Source: DASZTV01 sp036267875 (GTDB lineage Bacteria; Actinomycetota; Actinomycetes; JAFAQI01). From it: a DNA stretch of 28,261 nt. Shown here piece by piece: positions 14,419 to 21,895 of the stretch. Position numbers and translations under genes: made by a program. The stretch spans positions 1 to 28,261 of the forward strand of contig DATAVE010000144.1 of assembly GCA_036267875.1 (NCBI GenBank), written 5' to 3'. Every line of letters starts with the position of its first letter. Within the stretch, counting starts at the first letter, position 1. The notes beneath the pieces are model-generated. The model was not told the DNA's origin. It saw nothing but the letters and a program-made list of their open reading frames with translations, and did no database searches.

Positions 14419-15926
14419 GAGCTAGATCCTTCCAGCAGGTCAGCCAGGCCGGTGCGCACGACCTTGCCCATCGCGTTGCGCGGCAGCGCGTCGATCACTT
14501 CGATCCGCTCGGGCACCTTGTAGTCCGCGAGCTGTCGGCGGCACGCGGCGGCAAGCGCGTCGACGTCCACCTCGCCATCGGTCTCGACGAGCGCAGCGAC
14601 TCGCTCGCCCATCCGCTCGTCAGGTACGCCGAACACCGCGACGCCGGCGACTCCGTCCTCGGCGAGCAGCACTCGCTCGACCTCGGCCGGATAGACGTTG
14701 GCACCGCCGCGCACGATCAGCACCTTCAACCGGTCGAGCACGGTGAGCCAGCCCTCCGAGTCGACGACGCCGTAGTCGCCGGTCTGCAGAGGCGCCGACG
14801 GCGGGTCGACCACTTCGCCGTTGCGCCACACCCCGAGGTACGGCTTCCAGCGGCCTGCCCACTCGCTCTCGGACCGCGGCGAGAGGCACAGCTCCCCTTC
14901 GGCATCGCGCGGGAGCAACGTGCCGTCATCGCGACGAGCCTGAACCCACAGGTGCGGAAGCACCCTGCCACTCGCACCCGGCCGGCGCTCACCGCCGACT
15001 GGATCGATCGATACGACGGTCGGCGCCTCGGTCAGCCCGTAGGTCGAGCGGATCGGCAGCCCGTAAACCTCGGCGAACCGCGCCCGCAGCTGGTCGGGAC
15101 AGTCGCCGCCGCCGCTCCACACCTCACGCAACGACGCGAGCCGCGCTGGGTCGACCTGCTTGCGCGTGACCAGATCATGGAGCTGAGCAGGTACGCCGTT
15201 CCAGTGCGTGACCTGCTCCTGCTCGATCCACTCGGTGATGCCTTCTGCGTCCCTGCGATCCATGACGATGCAGCAACCCTGCGCCTGCGCCGTCAGCAGG
15301 GTCGTCAGCACCACCAGGTTGAGGATGGTCAGTGGCAGGCAGTCGCCCTTGCGTAGCGACGGGCCCCAACCGCGGCTGGCGACCAAGACCTCACCGGGGA
15401 GCAGCAGGTTGTGCTGCGAGTGCACGATCCCCTTGGGTACGCCGGTCGTGCCGCTCGTGTAAGCGATGCCAGCCGGCGCGCTGGGATCGACCTCGACAGT
15501 TGGTGGCGACCCTGCCGTCGCAGTTGCCGCGCGGAGCTCCTCGACCGTGACACCGCGACCGCCAACAGAACCGAGTGCGTCAACACACTCGGCGATCGCC
15601 TCGTCGGATGCGAGGAAGAGCGTCGGCGTGCAGTCGCCGATCAGATGCTGCTTCTCGGGAGCGGCGAGCGCCTCACCGATGCCCACCCAGATCGCGCCGA
15701 TCCGCATCGCGCCATGGAAGGCGAGGACGACGTCGATGTCATTGGGAAGACTCGCAGCGAGCCGACCGCCGGAGCGCAGGCCAAGGTCCCACAGCGCCGC
15801 CGCGCTGCGATCGGCGGCCGCGTCGAGCTCGGCGTAGGTCATCCGAGCTGATCGCGCGATGACCGCCATCGCGTCGGGCCGGTCGCGCAATGCGGCGTCG
15901 AGGACGCCTGGGATTCCCGCCCTCAT
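14415..15926 (-). CDS. AMP-forming acyl-CoA ligase (run E, middle)
   Basis: A 503-residue ANL ligase. The P-loop is YTSGTTGVPKG (156-166), A5 is STYGLTEAP, the hinge region is LQTGDYGVVDSEGWLTVLDRLK, followed by RGGANVYPAEVE, and the catalytic lysine is in LPRNAMGKVVR. It would activate a carboxylic acid to its CoA thioester. The ATG at 15926 overlaps the ACAD stop as ATGA and has no clear ribosome-binding site, so it depends on coupling. Two ligases in one overlapping set imply either two acids or two stages of side-chain removal (inference). Acid specificity cannot be told. Confidence 0.95.
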   Translation of the reverse strand: MRAGIPGVLDAALRDRPDAMAVIARSARMTYAELDAAADRSAAALWDLGLRSGGRLAASLPNDIDVVLAFHGAMRIGAIWVGIGEALAAPEKQHLIGDCTPTLFLASDEAIAECVDALGSVGGRGVTVEELRAATATAGSPPTVEVDPSAPAGIAYTSGTTGVPKGIVHSQHNLLLPGEVLVASRGWGPSLRKGDCLPLTILNLVVLTTLLTAQAQGCCIVMDRRDAEGITEWIEQEQVTHWNGVPAQLHDLVTRKQVDPARLASLREVWSGGGDCPDQLRARFAEVYGLPIRSTYGLTEAPTVVSIDPVGGERRPGASGRVLPHLWVQARRDDGTLLPRDAEGELCLSPRSESEWAGRWKPYLGVWRNGEVVDPPSAPLQTGDYGVVDSEGWLTVLDRLKVLIVRGGANVYPAEVERVLLAEDGVAGVAVFGVPDERMGERVAALVETDGEVDVDALAAACRRQLADYKVPERIEVIDALPRNAMGKVVRTGLADLLEGSSS

Positions 15927-16849
15927 GAAGAGAAGAGCGTCTCGAAGTCGCCGCTGCGAACTGCAGGCACCAACCGCAACGCGAGCGACTCTCCTGAGAA
16001 CGGCTCACGCAACAGCGGCTGAAGATGACGGTCGATCACCGACACGTCGTGCTCGTCGCAGAAGCCGATCGCTCCGAGCATCTGATGGCAGGTGCGCAGC
16101 ACGCTGCGGGCGGTGTCAGCAGCGTGCAGCCGGAGCGCGGCGGCGTCGGCCTGTCGCTTGGCGGGCTCAGCCGCAGCAAGGCGCCAAGCGGTGTAGCGCG
16201 CGAGCTCGTCGAGGCCGACCAAGGCGACGTTGGCGTCGGCGATGCCGAATCGCACGACCTGGAACTGCGCAAGCGCCTGACCGAACTGCTTGCGCGCCTT
16301 CACATGTTCGACCACCTGGCCGAGCGCGGCCTGCAGGCCGCCCAGGATCCGCCACGCGCCGAGGACAAGGTGGCGGGCGATGTCGTCGGCATCGACGGGC
16401 GCAACCGCCTCGCCGAGCGTTGCCGGTACGAGAAACGGGCCGAGCTTCGCGCGGGTCGGCACCGCGCTGATGTTCAGCTGGTGGGCAACGCCATAAAGGT
16501 CCGCGCCGATCCAGCCTCCGGACAGGTCACCGTGGTCGACGCGCGGCGCCGCCGGATCGATCAGAGCCAGCCGCTGTCCGTCGATCTGCATCAAACCTTC
16601 GACGACCGGCATCGGCAGGCACAGCGCGCCCGCCGCGCGGCAAAGTTCGGCCGCGGCGAGGAACTGATCGAGGTCGTCGCGAACATCGAGCTCGAACGCG
16701 CCGAGATCCTCGAGCGCCTTCCTGGCCTCGTCGCGCAGCGATCGATCGCCCTCAGCGCGCAGGCCGAAGTCGACGCCGCCGAGTCGCTCCAGTCGACCCC
16801 GCACGGCCTCGCCGTACGCCACTGCATCCGCGGGAAGTGCCGTCTTCAT
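15923..16849 (-). CDS. Acyl-CoA dehydrogenase, partner subunit of pair 2
   Basis: A 308-residue diverged ACAD-like protein, short for the family. The N-terminal helical domain is weakly conserved; the C-terminal domain has GGLQAALGQVVEHVKARKQFGQALAQFQ, the family's FAD/dimer helix, and then CHQMLGAIGFCDEHDV. The usual mid-domain FAD motif is absent, as in the partner subunits of heteromeric ACADs. I place the start at ATG 16849; an open frame extends upstream through the previous gene without homology. The ATG lies 13 bases after the preceding stop and is linked to it by a six-codon frame with ATGA overlaps at both ends. It should form a complex with the preceding ACAD (inference). Confidence 0.88.
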   Translation of the reverse strand: MKTALPADAVAYGEAVRGRLERLGGVDFGLRAEGDRSLRDEARKALEDLGAFELDVRDDLDQFLAAAELCRAAGALCLPMPVVEGLMQIDGQRLALIDPAAPRVDHGDLSGGWIGADLYGVAHQLNISAVPTRAKLGPFLVPATLGEAVAPVDADDIARHLVLGAWRILGGLQAALGQVVEHVKARKQFGQALAQFQVVRFGIADANVALVGLDELARYTAWRLAAAEPAKRQADAAALRLHAADTARSVLRTCHQMLGAIGFCDEHDVSVIDRHLQPLLREPFSGESLALRLVPAVRSGDFETLFSS

Positions 16850-16862
16850 CGCGACGAGCCGT

Positions 16863-18014
16863 TCATCTCGAGGATCCAAGGACGGAGCGGGCAACCAGCA
16901 TCCGCTGCACTTCGATCGTTCCCGACGCGACCGTCGCAGCCTGCGCGTAGCGCCAGTGGTCGTCGATCGAACCGTGCAGGACGGCGTCCTCACCGGCGTC
17001 GAGCGCGCCTGCACCAACCGCGTCGACAAGGACTTCGGCGACGTTCTGGTCGCACATCGTGGTGACGATCCGAGCAGTCGATGCGGCAGACGGGTCGATC
17101 CCCGCGCCGTCGCCAACCGCGCGATAGGCGAGCAGCCGAGCGACCCGAAGGTCGATCAGCGCGCGGACCCAGCGGGCGTGCAGAGCAGGCGCCAACGCCT
17201 CCCACCGCCCGTCGTCCTCGAGCACCTCGAGCAGTCGCTGCATCAGCGACTCGCATCGGGCGTAGCGCGCGATGCCGACCCGCTCGTAGGCGAGTGCGTC
17301 GCGCATCACCTTCCACCCGGCGCCAACCTCGCCGAGCACATCTTCGGGACCGACGCGAAGGCCATCGATGAAGACCTCGTTGAGGTGGTGCGGTCCGAGC
17401 ATCGACGGGATCGGGCGTACTTCGATGCCGCCGCGATCCATCGGTACGAGGAACAACGTGATCCGCTGCTCGCTCGGCGCCTCGGGATCGGTGCAGGTCG
17501 CCAGCACGCACCACTGCGCCATGAGGGCGTACGACGTCCAGACCTTCTGTCCGGTGATCAGCCAGCCGTCGCCGTCCTTGACCGCGCGGGTGCGCAACGA
17601 CGCGAGGTCGCTACCGGCCTCGGGCTCCGAGAAACCCTGGCACCAGATGACGTTGCCCGACGCGATCGGCGGCAGGTGCTTCGCGCGCTGCGCGTCAGTG
17701 CCGTGGCGCATCAGCGCAGGGCCGACCCAGTTGACGCCCATGTACTGCGGGCCGCGCGGCTCGTGGTGGGCCCACATCTCCTCGCGGACGATGGTCTGGT
17801 CCCAGGCCGAGCCACCGCCGCCGCCGTACTCTTCCGGCCAGGCGAGGCAGAGCAGGCCCTGCTCGGCGAGCGTGCGGCAGAACTGGTTGCACAGCTCGAG
17901 ATCGGCCGGGTCGTCGGTGCAGGCGCCTTGAAACGTCTCGGGGATGTGCGCGTGGATCAACTGACGCAGCCGGGAGCGGAGCGCAGCAGCATCAGCGCCG
18001 AGGTCATAGTCCAC
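16863..18014 (-). CDS. Acyl-CoA dehydrogenase, large FAD-binding subunit of pair 2
   Basis: A 383-residue ACAD. LAWPEEYGGGGGS (58-69), CQGFSEPEAGSD (125-136) and WLITGQKVWTSYA (151-163) form the active-site and FAD regions. The C-terminal motif is VASGTIEVQRMLV, in which Ser364 replaces the MCAD-type Glu. Glu244 in ALAYERVGIARYA lies in the helix that carries the base in isovaleryl-CoA dehydrogenase and is the likely base here. The start is GTG at 18014; the nearest purine-rich sequence (GGCGGAG) is about 20 bases upstream, and no better in-frame start exists. It is the first gene of run E, divergent from the HD protein, with a large inverted repeat in between. Confidence 0.95.
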   Translation of the reverse strand: MDYDLGADAAALRSRLRQLIHAHIPETFQGACTDDPADLELCNQFCRTLAEQGLLCLAWPEEYGGGGGSAWDQTIVREEMWAHHEPRGPQYMGVNWVGPALMRHGTDAQRAKHLPPIASGNVIWCQGFSEPEAGSDLASLRTRAVKDGDGWLITGQKVWTSYALMAQWCVLATCTDPEAPSEQRITLFLVPMDRGGIEVRPIPSMLGPHHLNEVFIDGLRVGPEDVLGEVGAGWKVMRDALAYERVGIARYARCESLMQRLLEVLEDDGRWEALAPALHARWVRALIDLRVARLLAYRAVGDGAGIDPSAASTARIVTTMCDQNVAEVLVDAVGAGALDAGEDAVLHGSIDDHWRYAQAATVASGTIEVQRMLVARSVLGSSR

Positions 18015-18036
18015 GACGCATGAGCATATGAACTCC

Positions 18037-18097
18037 GCCGAGCCCCACGTAGGTTGCCCAAGTCGAGCCGAGTTAGGCCACTTACGTTGGGCTCGGC
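18037..18097. repeat. 15-bp inverted repeat in divergent promoter region
   Basis: GCCGAGCCCCACGTA (18037-18051) is the reverse complement of 18083-18097 except for one base; 31 bases separate the arms. It fills most of the 104-base gap between run E and the HD gene, so it may be a paired regulator site for both promoters, or a long hairpin in either leader. The 31-base interior also carries GAGCCGAG, echoing the arm sequence. Confidence 0.8.
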
Positions 18098-18118
18098 GCG
18101 TTAGGGGATGATGCCCAC

Positions 18119-18703
18119 ATGACCACAGTGAGTGACCGGGCGACGTTTACCGACATGGCACAGAGCACCCAAGAGGACTGGCAGATCATCGGCCACCACT
18201 CGGCGAACTTCATGGTGGACCTGCCATCGCGGGTACTGGCGCATCTGCGCCTGCTCGACGGTGACTTCGGTGGCTTCGCGGTCGACCGGCTCACCCACTC
18301 GCTGCAGACGGCTGCCCGCGCAGAACGCGCCGGGCGCGACGACCGCTATGTCCTTGCCGCGCTCCTGCACGACATCGGCGACACCCTCGGCTCGTTCAAC
18401 CACGCAGACGTCGCGGCGGCGATCGTGAAGCCGTTCGTGAGCCCCGAGGTCCACTGGATGGTCGAGCACCACGCGGAGTTCCAGGGCTACTACTTCTTCC
18501 ACCACCTCGGCCTCGACCGCGACATCCGGGAGAAGTATCGCGGCCAGCCGGAGTTCGACCTGACCGCGGAGTTCTGCGCGGAGTACGACGCCCCCGCGTT
18601 CGATCCGTCGTACGACACCCCGCCGCTCGAGCACTACGAGCCGCTGGTCCGTTCGCTGATGACCAGCCCGATCCGGTCGATCTACATGCCCGAGGAAAAG
18701 TAG
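18119..18703 (+). CDS. HD-domain protein, PhnZ/TmpB-like diiron oxygenase type
   Basis: A 194-residue HD-superfamily protein. Metal-ligand candidates in order are His60 (LTHSLQTA), His84-Asp85 (ALLHDIGD), His95 (FNHADVAA), His117/118 (VEHHAEFQGYYFF) and Asp157 (EYDAPAFDP). This pattern resembles the small HD proteins that use a mixed-valence diiron centre to cleave C-P bonds by oxidation (PhnZ, TmpB), rather than nucleotide phosphohydrolases; the resemblance is from memory of the family. The substrate here is unknown, and no phosphonate gene is visible. The ATG at 18119 follows a GGGGA 11 bases upstream; ATG 18155 (MAQS) is an alternative. It is divergent from run E and 84 bases before the MDMPI-type gene. 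Confidence 0.85.
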   Translation: MTTVSDRATFTDMAQSTQEDWQIIGHHSANFMVDLPSRVLAHLRLLDGDFGGFAVDRLTHSLQTAARAERAGRDDRYVLAALLHDIGDTLGSFNHADVAAAIVKPFVSPEVHWMVEHHAEFQGYYFFHHLGLDRDIREKYRGQPEFDLTAEFCAEYDAPAFDPSYDTPPLEHYEPLVRSLMTSPIRSIYMPEEK

Positions 18704-18787
18704 TTCGGCACGGCTGTCGATCCGCCGGGATGGCGAGCGTCGTACTGATGACACCGTCCGACACCTCGGAGATCCCTGGGAGGGGAC

Positions 18788-19408
18788 ATGGCCGAATCCA
18801 TCTGGCCGACCATTCACGCTGAGCGCGACGCGCTCCTGGCCGACGTCGCGAGCCTGACGCCCGAGCAGTGGAACACCGCCACCCCCTGCGGCCACTGGAA
18901 CGTGCACCAGGTCTTCGCGCACCTGACCTCGCTAGCTCGGATGAGCCCGCCGAAGTTTCTCGGCAGCATGATGAGCTCGGGGTTCAACTTCGACAAGTTC
19001 GCCGAGAAGGGTGTCGTCGCGCAGTCTGCGGGAGGCCCCGATGCCACCGTGGCGAAGCTGAAGGCCGCAAAGGCCGGGACGAACGCTCCTCCCGGGCCGA
19101 AGGACACCTGGCTCGGTGAGCACTTCGTGCACGGCGAGGACATCCGGCGCGCACTCGGAATCACGCGCAGCTATCCGCTCGAGGCAGTTGGCCGGGCACT
19201 GACGTTCTACGCCGGCAGCGAGCCGATCATCCACGGCAAGTCGCGAGTAGCCGGGCTGACACTCAAGGCGACCGACCAGAACCTCAGCATCGGCTCTGGT
19301 CCCGTGGTCGAGGGGACGACGATGGACCTGCTGATCGCGACCTCGGGCCGCAAGCTCGTCCTCGACAAGCTCTCCGGCCCCGGCGTCGAGACTCTCGCCA
19401 GTCGCTAG
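18788..19408 (+). CDS. DinB/MDMPI-type metal-binding protein (TIGR03083-like)
   Basis: A 206-residue protein with the N-terminal four-helix domain of the mycothiol-dependent maleylpyruvate isomerase family. ERDALLADVASLTPEQWNTATPCGHWNVHQVFAHL (12-46) is the signature; His45 with Glu111 and His115 (EHFVH) form the expected three metal ligands. The C-terminal half carries the smaller SCP2-like domain (about 130-206). Members use or are thought to use mycothiol; most actinobacterial paralogues have no known substrate. The start at 18788 is well supported by GGGAGGGG. Its stop is 10 bases from the convergent VOC gene, with no terminator between. Confidence 0.88.
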   Translation: MAESIWPTIHAERDALLADVASLTPEQWNTATPCGHWNVHQVFAHLTSLARMSPPKFLGSMMSSGFNFDKFAEKGVVAQSAGGPDATVAKLKAAKAGTNAPPGPKDTWLGEHFVHGEDIRRALGITRSYPLEAVGRALTFYAGSEPIIHGKSRVAGLTLKATDQNLSIGSGPVVEGTTMDLLIATSGRKLVLDKLSGPGVETLASR

Positions 19409-19418
19409 AAGGCAGCCG

Positions 19419-19847
19419 CTAGAAAGCGACGGGAGCGTCGACCAGCTCGACCATCACTCCGTCTGGATCGGTGACCGTCGCGGCAAATCCCTTACGAGCC
19501 GGGATTCGCCGCGGCGGACCGCCGAGCCCGAGCGCGGCGAGTCGCGCAAGCGTCTCGTCCACCGCGACGTGGAACGAGATCAGCGTCAGCCCGCGACGTG
19601 GCAACCCATCGCCCGCCGGTTCCGCGTGAGCCCGCCCGTCGTAAAGATCGAGCAGCTCGAGCCTCGTCGCACCGCTGTTGCCGGGCTGCGCGAGAAACAG
19701 CGTGCGGACCTTCTCGGTCTTCGCCCCGAGGAAGCTCTCCATGTCCATTGCAAGCTCGACGTCGAAGACGACCTCCAAGCCGATCCCCTCGACGTAGAAG
19801 CGAAGCGACTCGGCGAAGTCGGCCGGACACAGCCCGATGTGATCCAC
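19419..19847 (-). CDS. VOC-superfamily (glyoxalase-like) protein
   Basis: A 142-residue vicinal-oxygen-chelate protein with two beta-alpha-beta-beta-beta modules. Metal ligands expected for the family are His3 (MDHIGL), Glu64 (RLELLD), His93 (ISFHVAV) and Glu134 (VMVELVD), all present. The closest functional classes are methylmalonyl-CoA epimerase-like, glyoxalase and extradiol-dioxygenase-like proteins; the size suits an epimerase or lyase rather than a full dioxygenase. The start is GTG at 19847, with the AGGGA ribosome-binding site overlapping the HyuA-type stop codon, so it is coupled. As the third gene after B and A subunits it may process their product (inference). Confidence 0.9.
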   Translation of the reverse strand: MDHIGLCPADFAESLRFYVEGIGLEVVFDVELAMDMESFLGAKTEKVRTLFLAQPGNSGATRLELLDLYDGRAHAEPAGDGLPRRGLTLISFHVAVDETLARLAALGLGGPPRRIPARKGFAATVTDPDGVMVELVDAPVAF

Positions 19848-19855
19848 GCAGATCC

Positions 19856-21895
19856 CTAGAGGTCGATGAGGATGTCACCCTCGGGCGTCGCCTGCGCGCG
19901 CTCGCCGGGCCCGACGATGACCGTCGTGAACGGACCGGTGATCGCCGCAGGCCCACTGACCATGACGCCCGGACGGACACCCGCCATCTCGTAGACCGCA
20001 ACGTCGTCGTGCCAGCCGTCGCCGATGTACATCCGTCGGCGGCTGGCCGGCTCGACCACAGTCGCCTTCTCGAGCACGAGGTCGACCGGCTGCGACACCT
20101 CGCCGACGGCGACAAGTCGTACGCCGCGAAGAATCGGGTCCTGCGCCCGCGCCTCGATCAACCGCGCCTCGGCATTGCGTCGGTGGAACTCGTTGACCGC
20201 CGCATCGACGTCCGCCGGGTGCTCGACCGGGATCGAGGCATCGAAGGTCTGACCGGGGTAGACCAGCAGCAACGACCACTCGAGCTTGATCCGCTCGTCA
20301 GGCACGTTCGCTACGCGAAGCTCTGACCGGGCCTTGGTCTCCAACTCCGACGCCAGCGCACCGAGGTGCGTGAGGTCGACCTCGGCAAGCGGCGAGATAT
20401 AGCCGCGTGAGTCATCGACGACGTGGTTGGCCGACAACAGACCAAGCGCCGAGAAGCCAGCAGCGGCTGCAGGTATGACGCACTTGCTCATGCCGAGCGC
20501 CCGAGCCTGGACAGTCGCGTGCACACCACCCATGCCGCCGAACGCGACCAGGTTGAGCTTGCGCGGATCCGCGCCGGCGAGTGACAACACGCGCCGGACG
20601 GCGTCGGTCATGTTCGCGTCAACGATCCGTACGGCAGCGGCTGCAACCTCTTCGGCTGACATGCCGACGCCTTCGCCGACCTTCGCCAAGGCCGCCCGCG
20701 CGCCATCGACGTCAAGCGTCATCCGGCCGCCCGCGAAGCCGTCCGGCGAGAGCCTGCCGAGCACCAGGTCAGCATCTGTCACGGTCGGTTCCGTGCCGCC
20801 GCGCCGGTAGCAAACCGGACCGGGCTGGCTCTGCGCGGACTGCGGGCCGACGTGCAGGACGCCGCCCTCTTCCCAGACGATCGAGCCGCCGCCGGCGCCC
20901 ACCGAGGGGATGTCGATCATCGGGATCCCGATGCAGTAGCGATGGAACCAGTTCCAGTCCATCTTGATCTCGGGCCGGCCGCCGCGGATCAGGCAGACGT
21001 CGTAGCTCGTGCCTCCCATGTCGACGCTGACCAGGTCGCCGAGGTCTGACTTTCCGCCGACCTTCGCCGCTGCGGTGACGCCGCCGGTCGGCCCGGAGCC
21101 GATCGTCGCCACCGCGCGTCGTGCCGCAGCGTCGGCAGTCGCCACGCCGCCGGAGGACGTAGCCACGAGCAGCTCGTGGGCGTAGCCAGCGTCGGCAAGC
21201 CGAGAGGTCAGCCGCCCGAGATAGCGGGCGATCGGCGGACCGACGTAGGCGTTGACCAGCGTCGTGGACGTCCGCTCGAACTCCGGTGGCTTCGGCAGCA
21301 CCTCGTGCGACAGCGACACCATCTCGACGTCGGGGTACTCCTCCAGCACGATCTCGCGCGCCCGCAGCTCGTGGGTGTGATTGAGGTAGGAGTGCAGGAA
21401 GCTGATCGCGATCGAGCTGACGCCGAAAGCGCGCAGTCGAGCCGTCGCCTTCCGCACTGCCTCTTCATCGAGCGGCGTCTCGATCTGACCTTCGGCGGTC
21501 ATCCGCTCGTCGACTTCGAGCCGCACTCGGCGACGCGCAATCGGGTACGGCGCGGGCAGCGTCGGGTCCCAGATGTCTTCCTTGTAACAACGCCGGAACT
21601 CGATCTCGTCACGGAACCCGGCAGTGACGATCAGGCCAGTCGGCGCGCCCGTCATCTGGATCATCGTGTTGTCGCCGGTGGTCGTGCCGTGCACGATCGT
21701 GTCGGTCTGGCCGAGCAGCTCGTCGAGGCTGATCCCGTCAGTCGCCGCGGCCTGAGTCAGCGCGTTGACGACGCCGTCGCTCTGGTCGCCCGGTGTGGTT
21801 GGCGCCTTCTCCAGCAGCAGGCTGCCGTCCGGACGCATCACGACACAGTCGGTAAAGGTGCCGCCGACGTCGACACCGATTCGATATCCGGTCAT
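19856..21895 (-). CDS. hyuA: Hydantoinase/acetone-carboxylase-type A subunit
   Basis: A 679-residue ATP-binding subunit of the hydantoinase A/oxoprolinase/acetone carboxylase superfamily. The phosphate-binding motif DVGGTFTD is at 9-16, VHGTTTGDN at about 68-76, and the second actin-like motif VDMGGTSYD near the middle, followed by the GAGGGS loop; the C-terminal domain is complete. These enzymes use ATP to activate an amide or ketone enol for ring opening or carboxylation together with the B subunit. ATG 21895 overlaps the B stop as ATGA. The close fit to N-methylhydantoinase A and to acetone/acetophenone carboxylase subunits does not separate these activities. Confidence 0.95.
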   Translation of the reverse strand: MTGYRIGVDVGGTFTDCVVMRPDGSLLLEKAPTTPGDQSDGVVNALTQAAATDGISLDELLGQTDTIVHGTTTGDNTMIQMTGAPTGLIVTAGFRDEIEFRRCYKEDIWDPTLPAPYPIARRRVRLEVDERMTAEGQIETPLDEEAVRKATARLRAFGVSSIAISFLHSYLNHTHELRAREIVLEEYPDVEMVSLSHEVLPKPPEFERTSTTLVNAYVGPPIARYLGRLTSRLADAGYAHELLVATSSGGVATADAAARRAVATIGSGPTGGVTAAAKVGGKSDLGDLVSVDMGGTSYDVCLIRGGRPEIKMDWNWFHRYCIGIPMIDIPSVGAGGGSIVWEEGGVLHVGPQSAQSQPGPVCYRRGGTEPTVTDADLVLGRLSPDGFAGGRMTLDVDGARAALAKVGEGVGMSAEEVAAAAVRIVDANMTDAVRRVLSLAGADPRKLNLVAFGGMGGVHATVQARALGMSKCVIPAAAAGFSALGLLSANHVVDDSRGYISPLAEVDLTHLGALASELETKARSELRVANVPDERIKLEWSLLLVYPGQTFDASIPVEHPADVDAAVNEFHRRNAEARLIEARAQDPILRGVRLVAVGEVSQPVDLVLEKATVVEPASRRRMYIGDGWHDDVAVYEMAGVRPGVMVSGPAAITGPFTTVIVGPGERAQATPEGDILIDL

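Noticed and set aside
19400..19425. Repeated CGCTAGAA between convergent stops as a terminator
   Set aside because: It is a short direct repeat, not an inverted one, and is part of both stop codon contexts; no hairpin forms.
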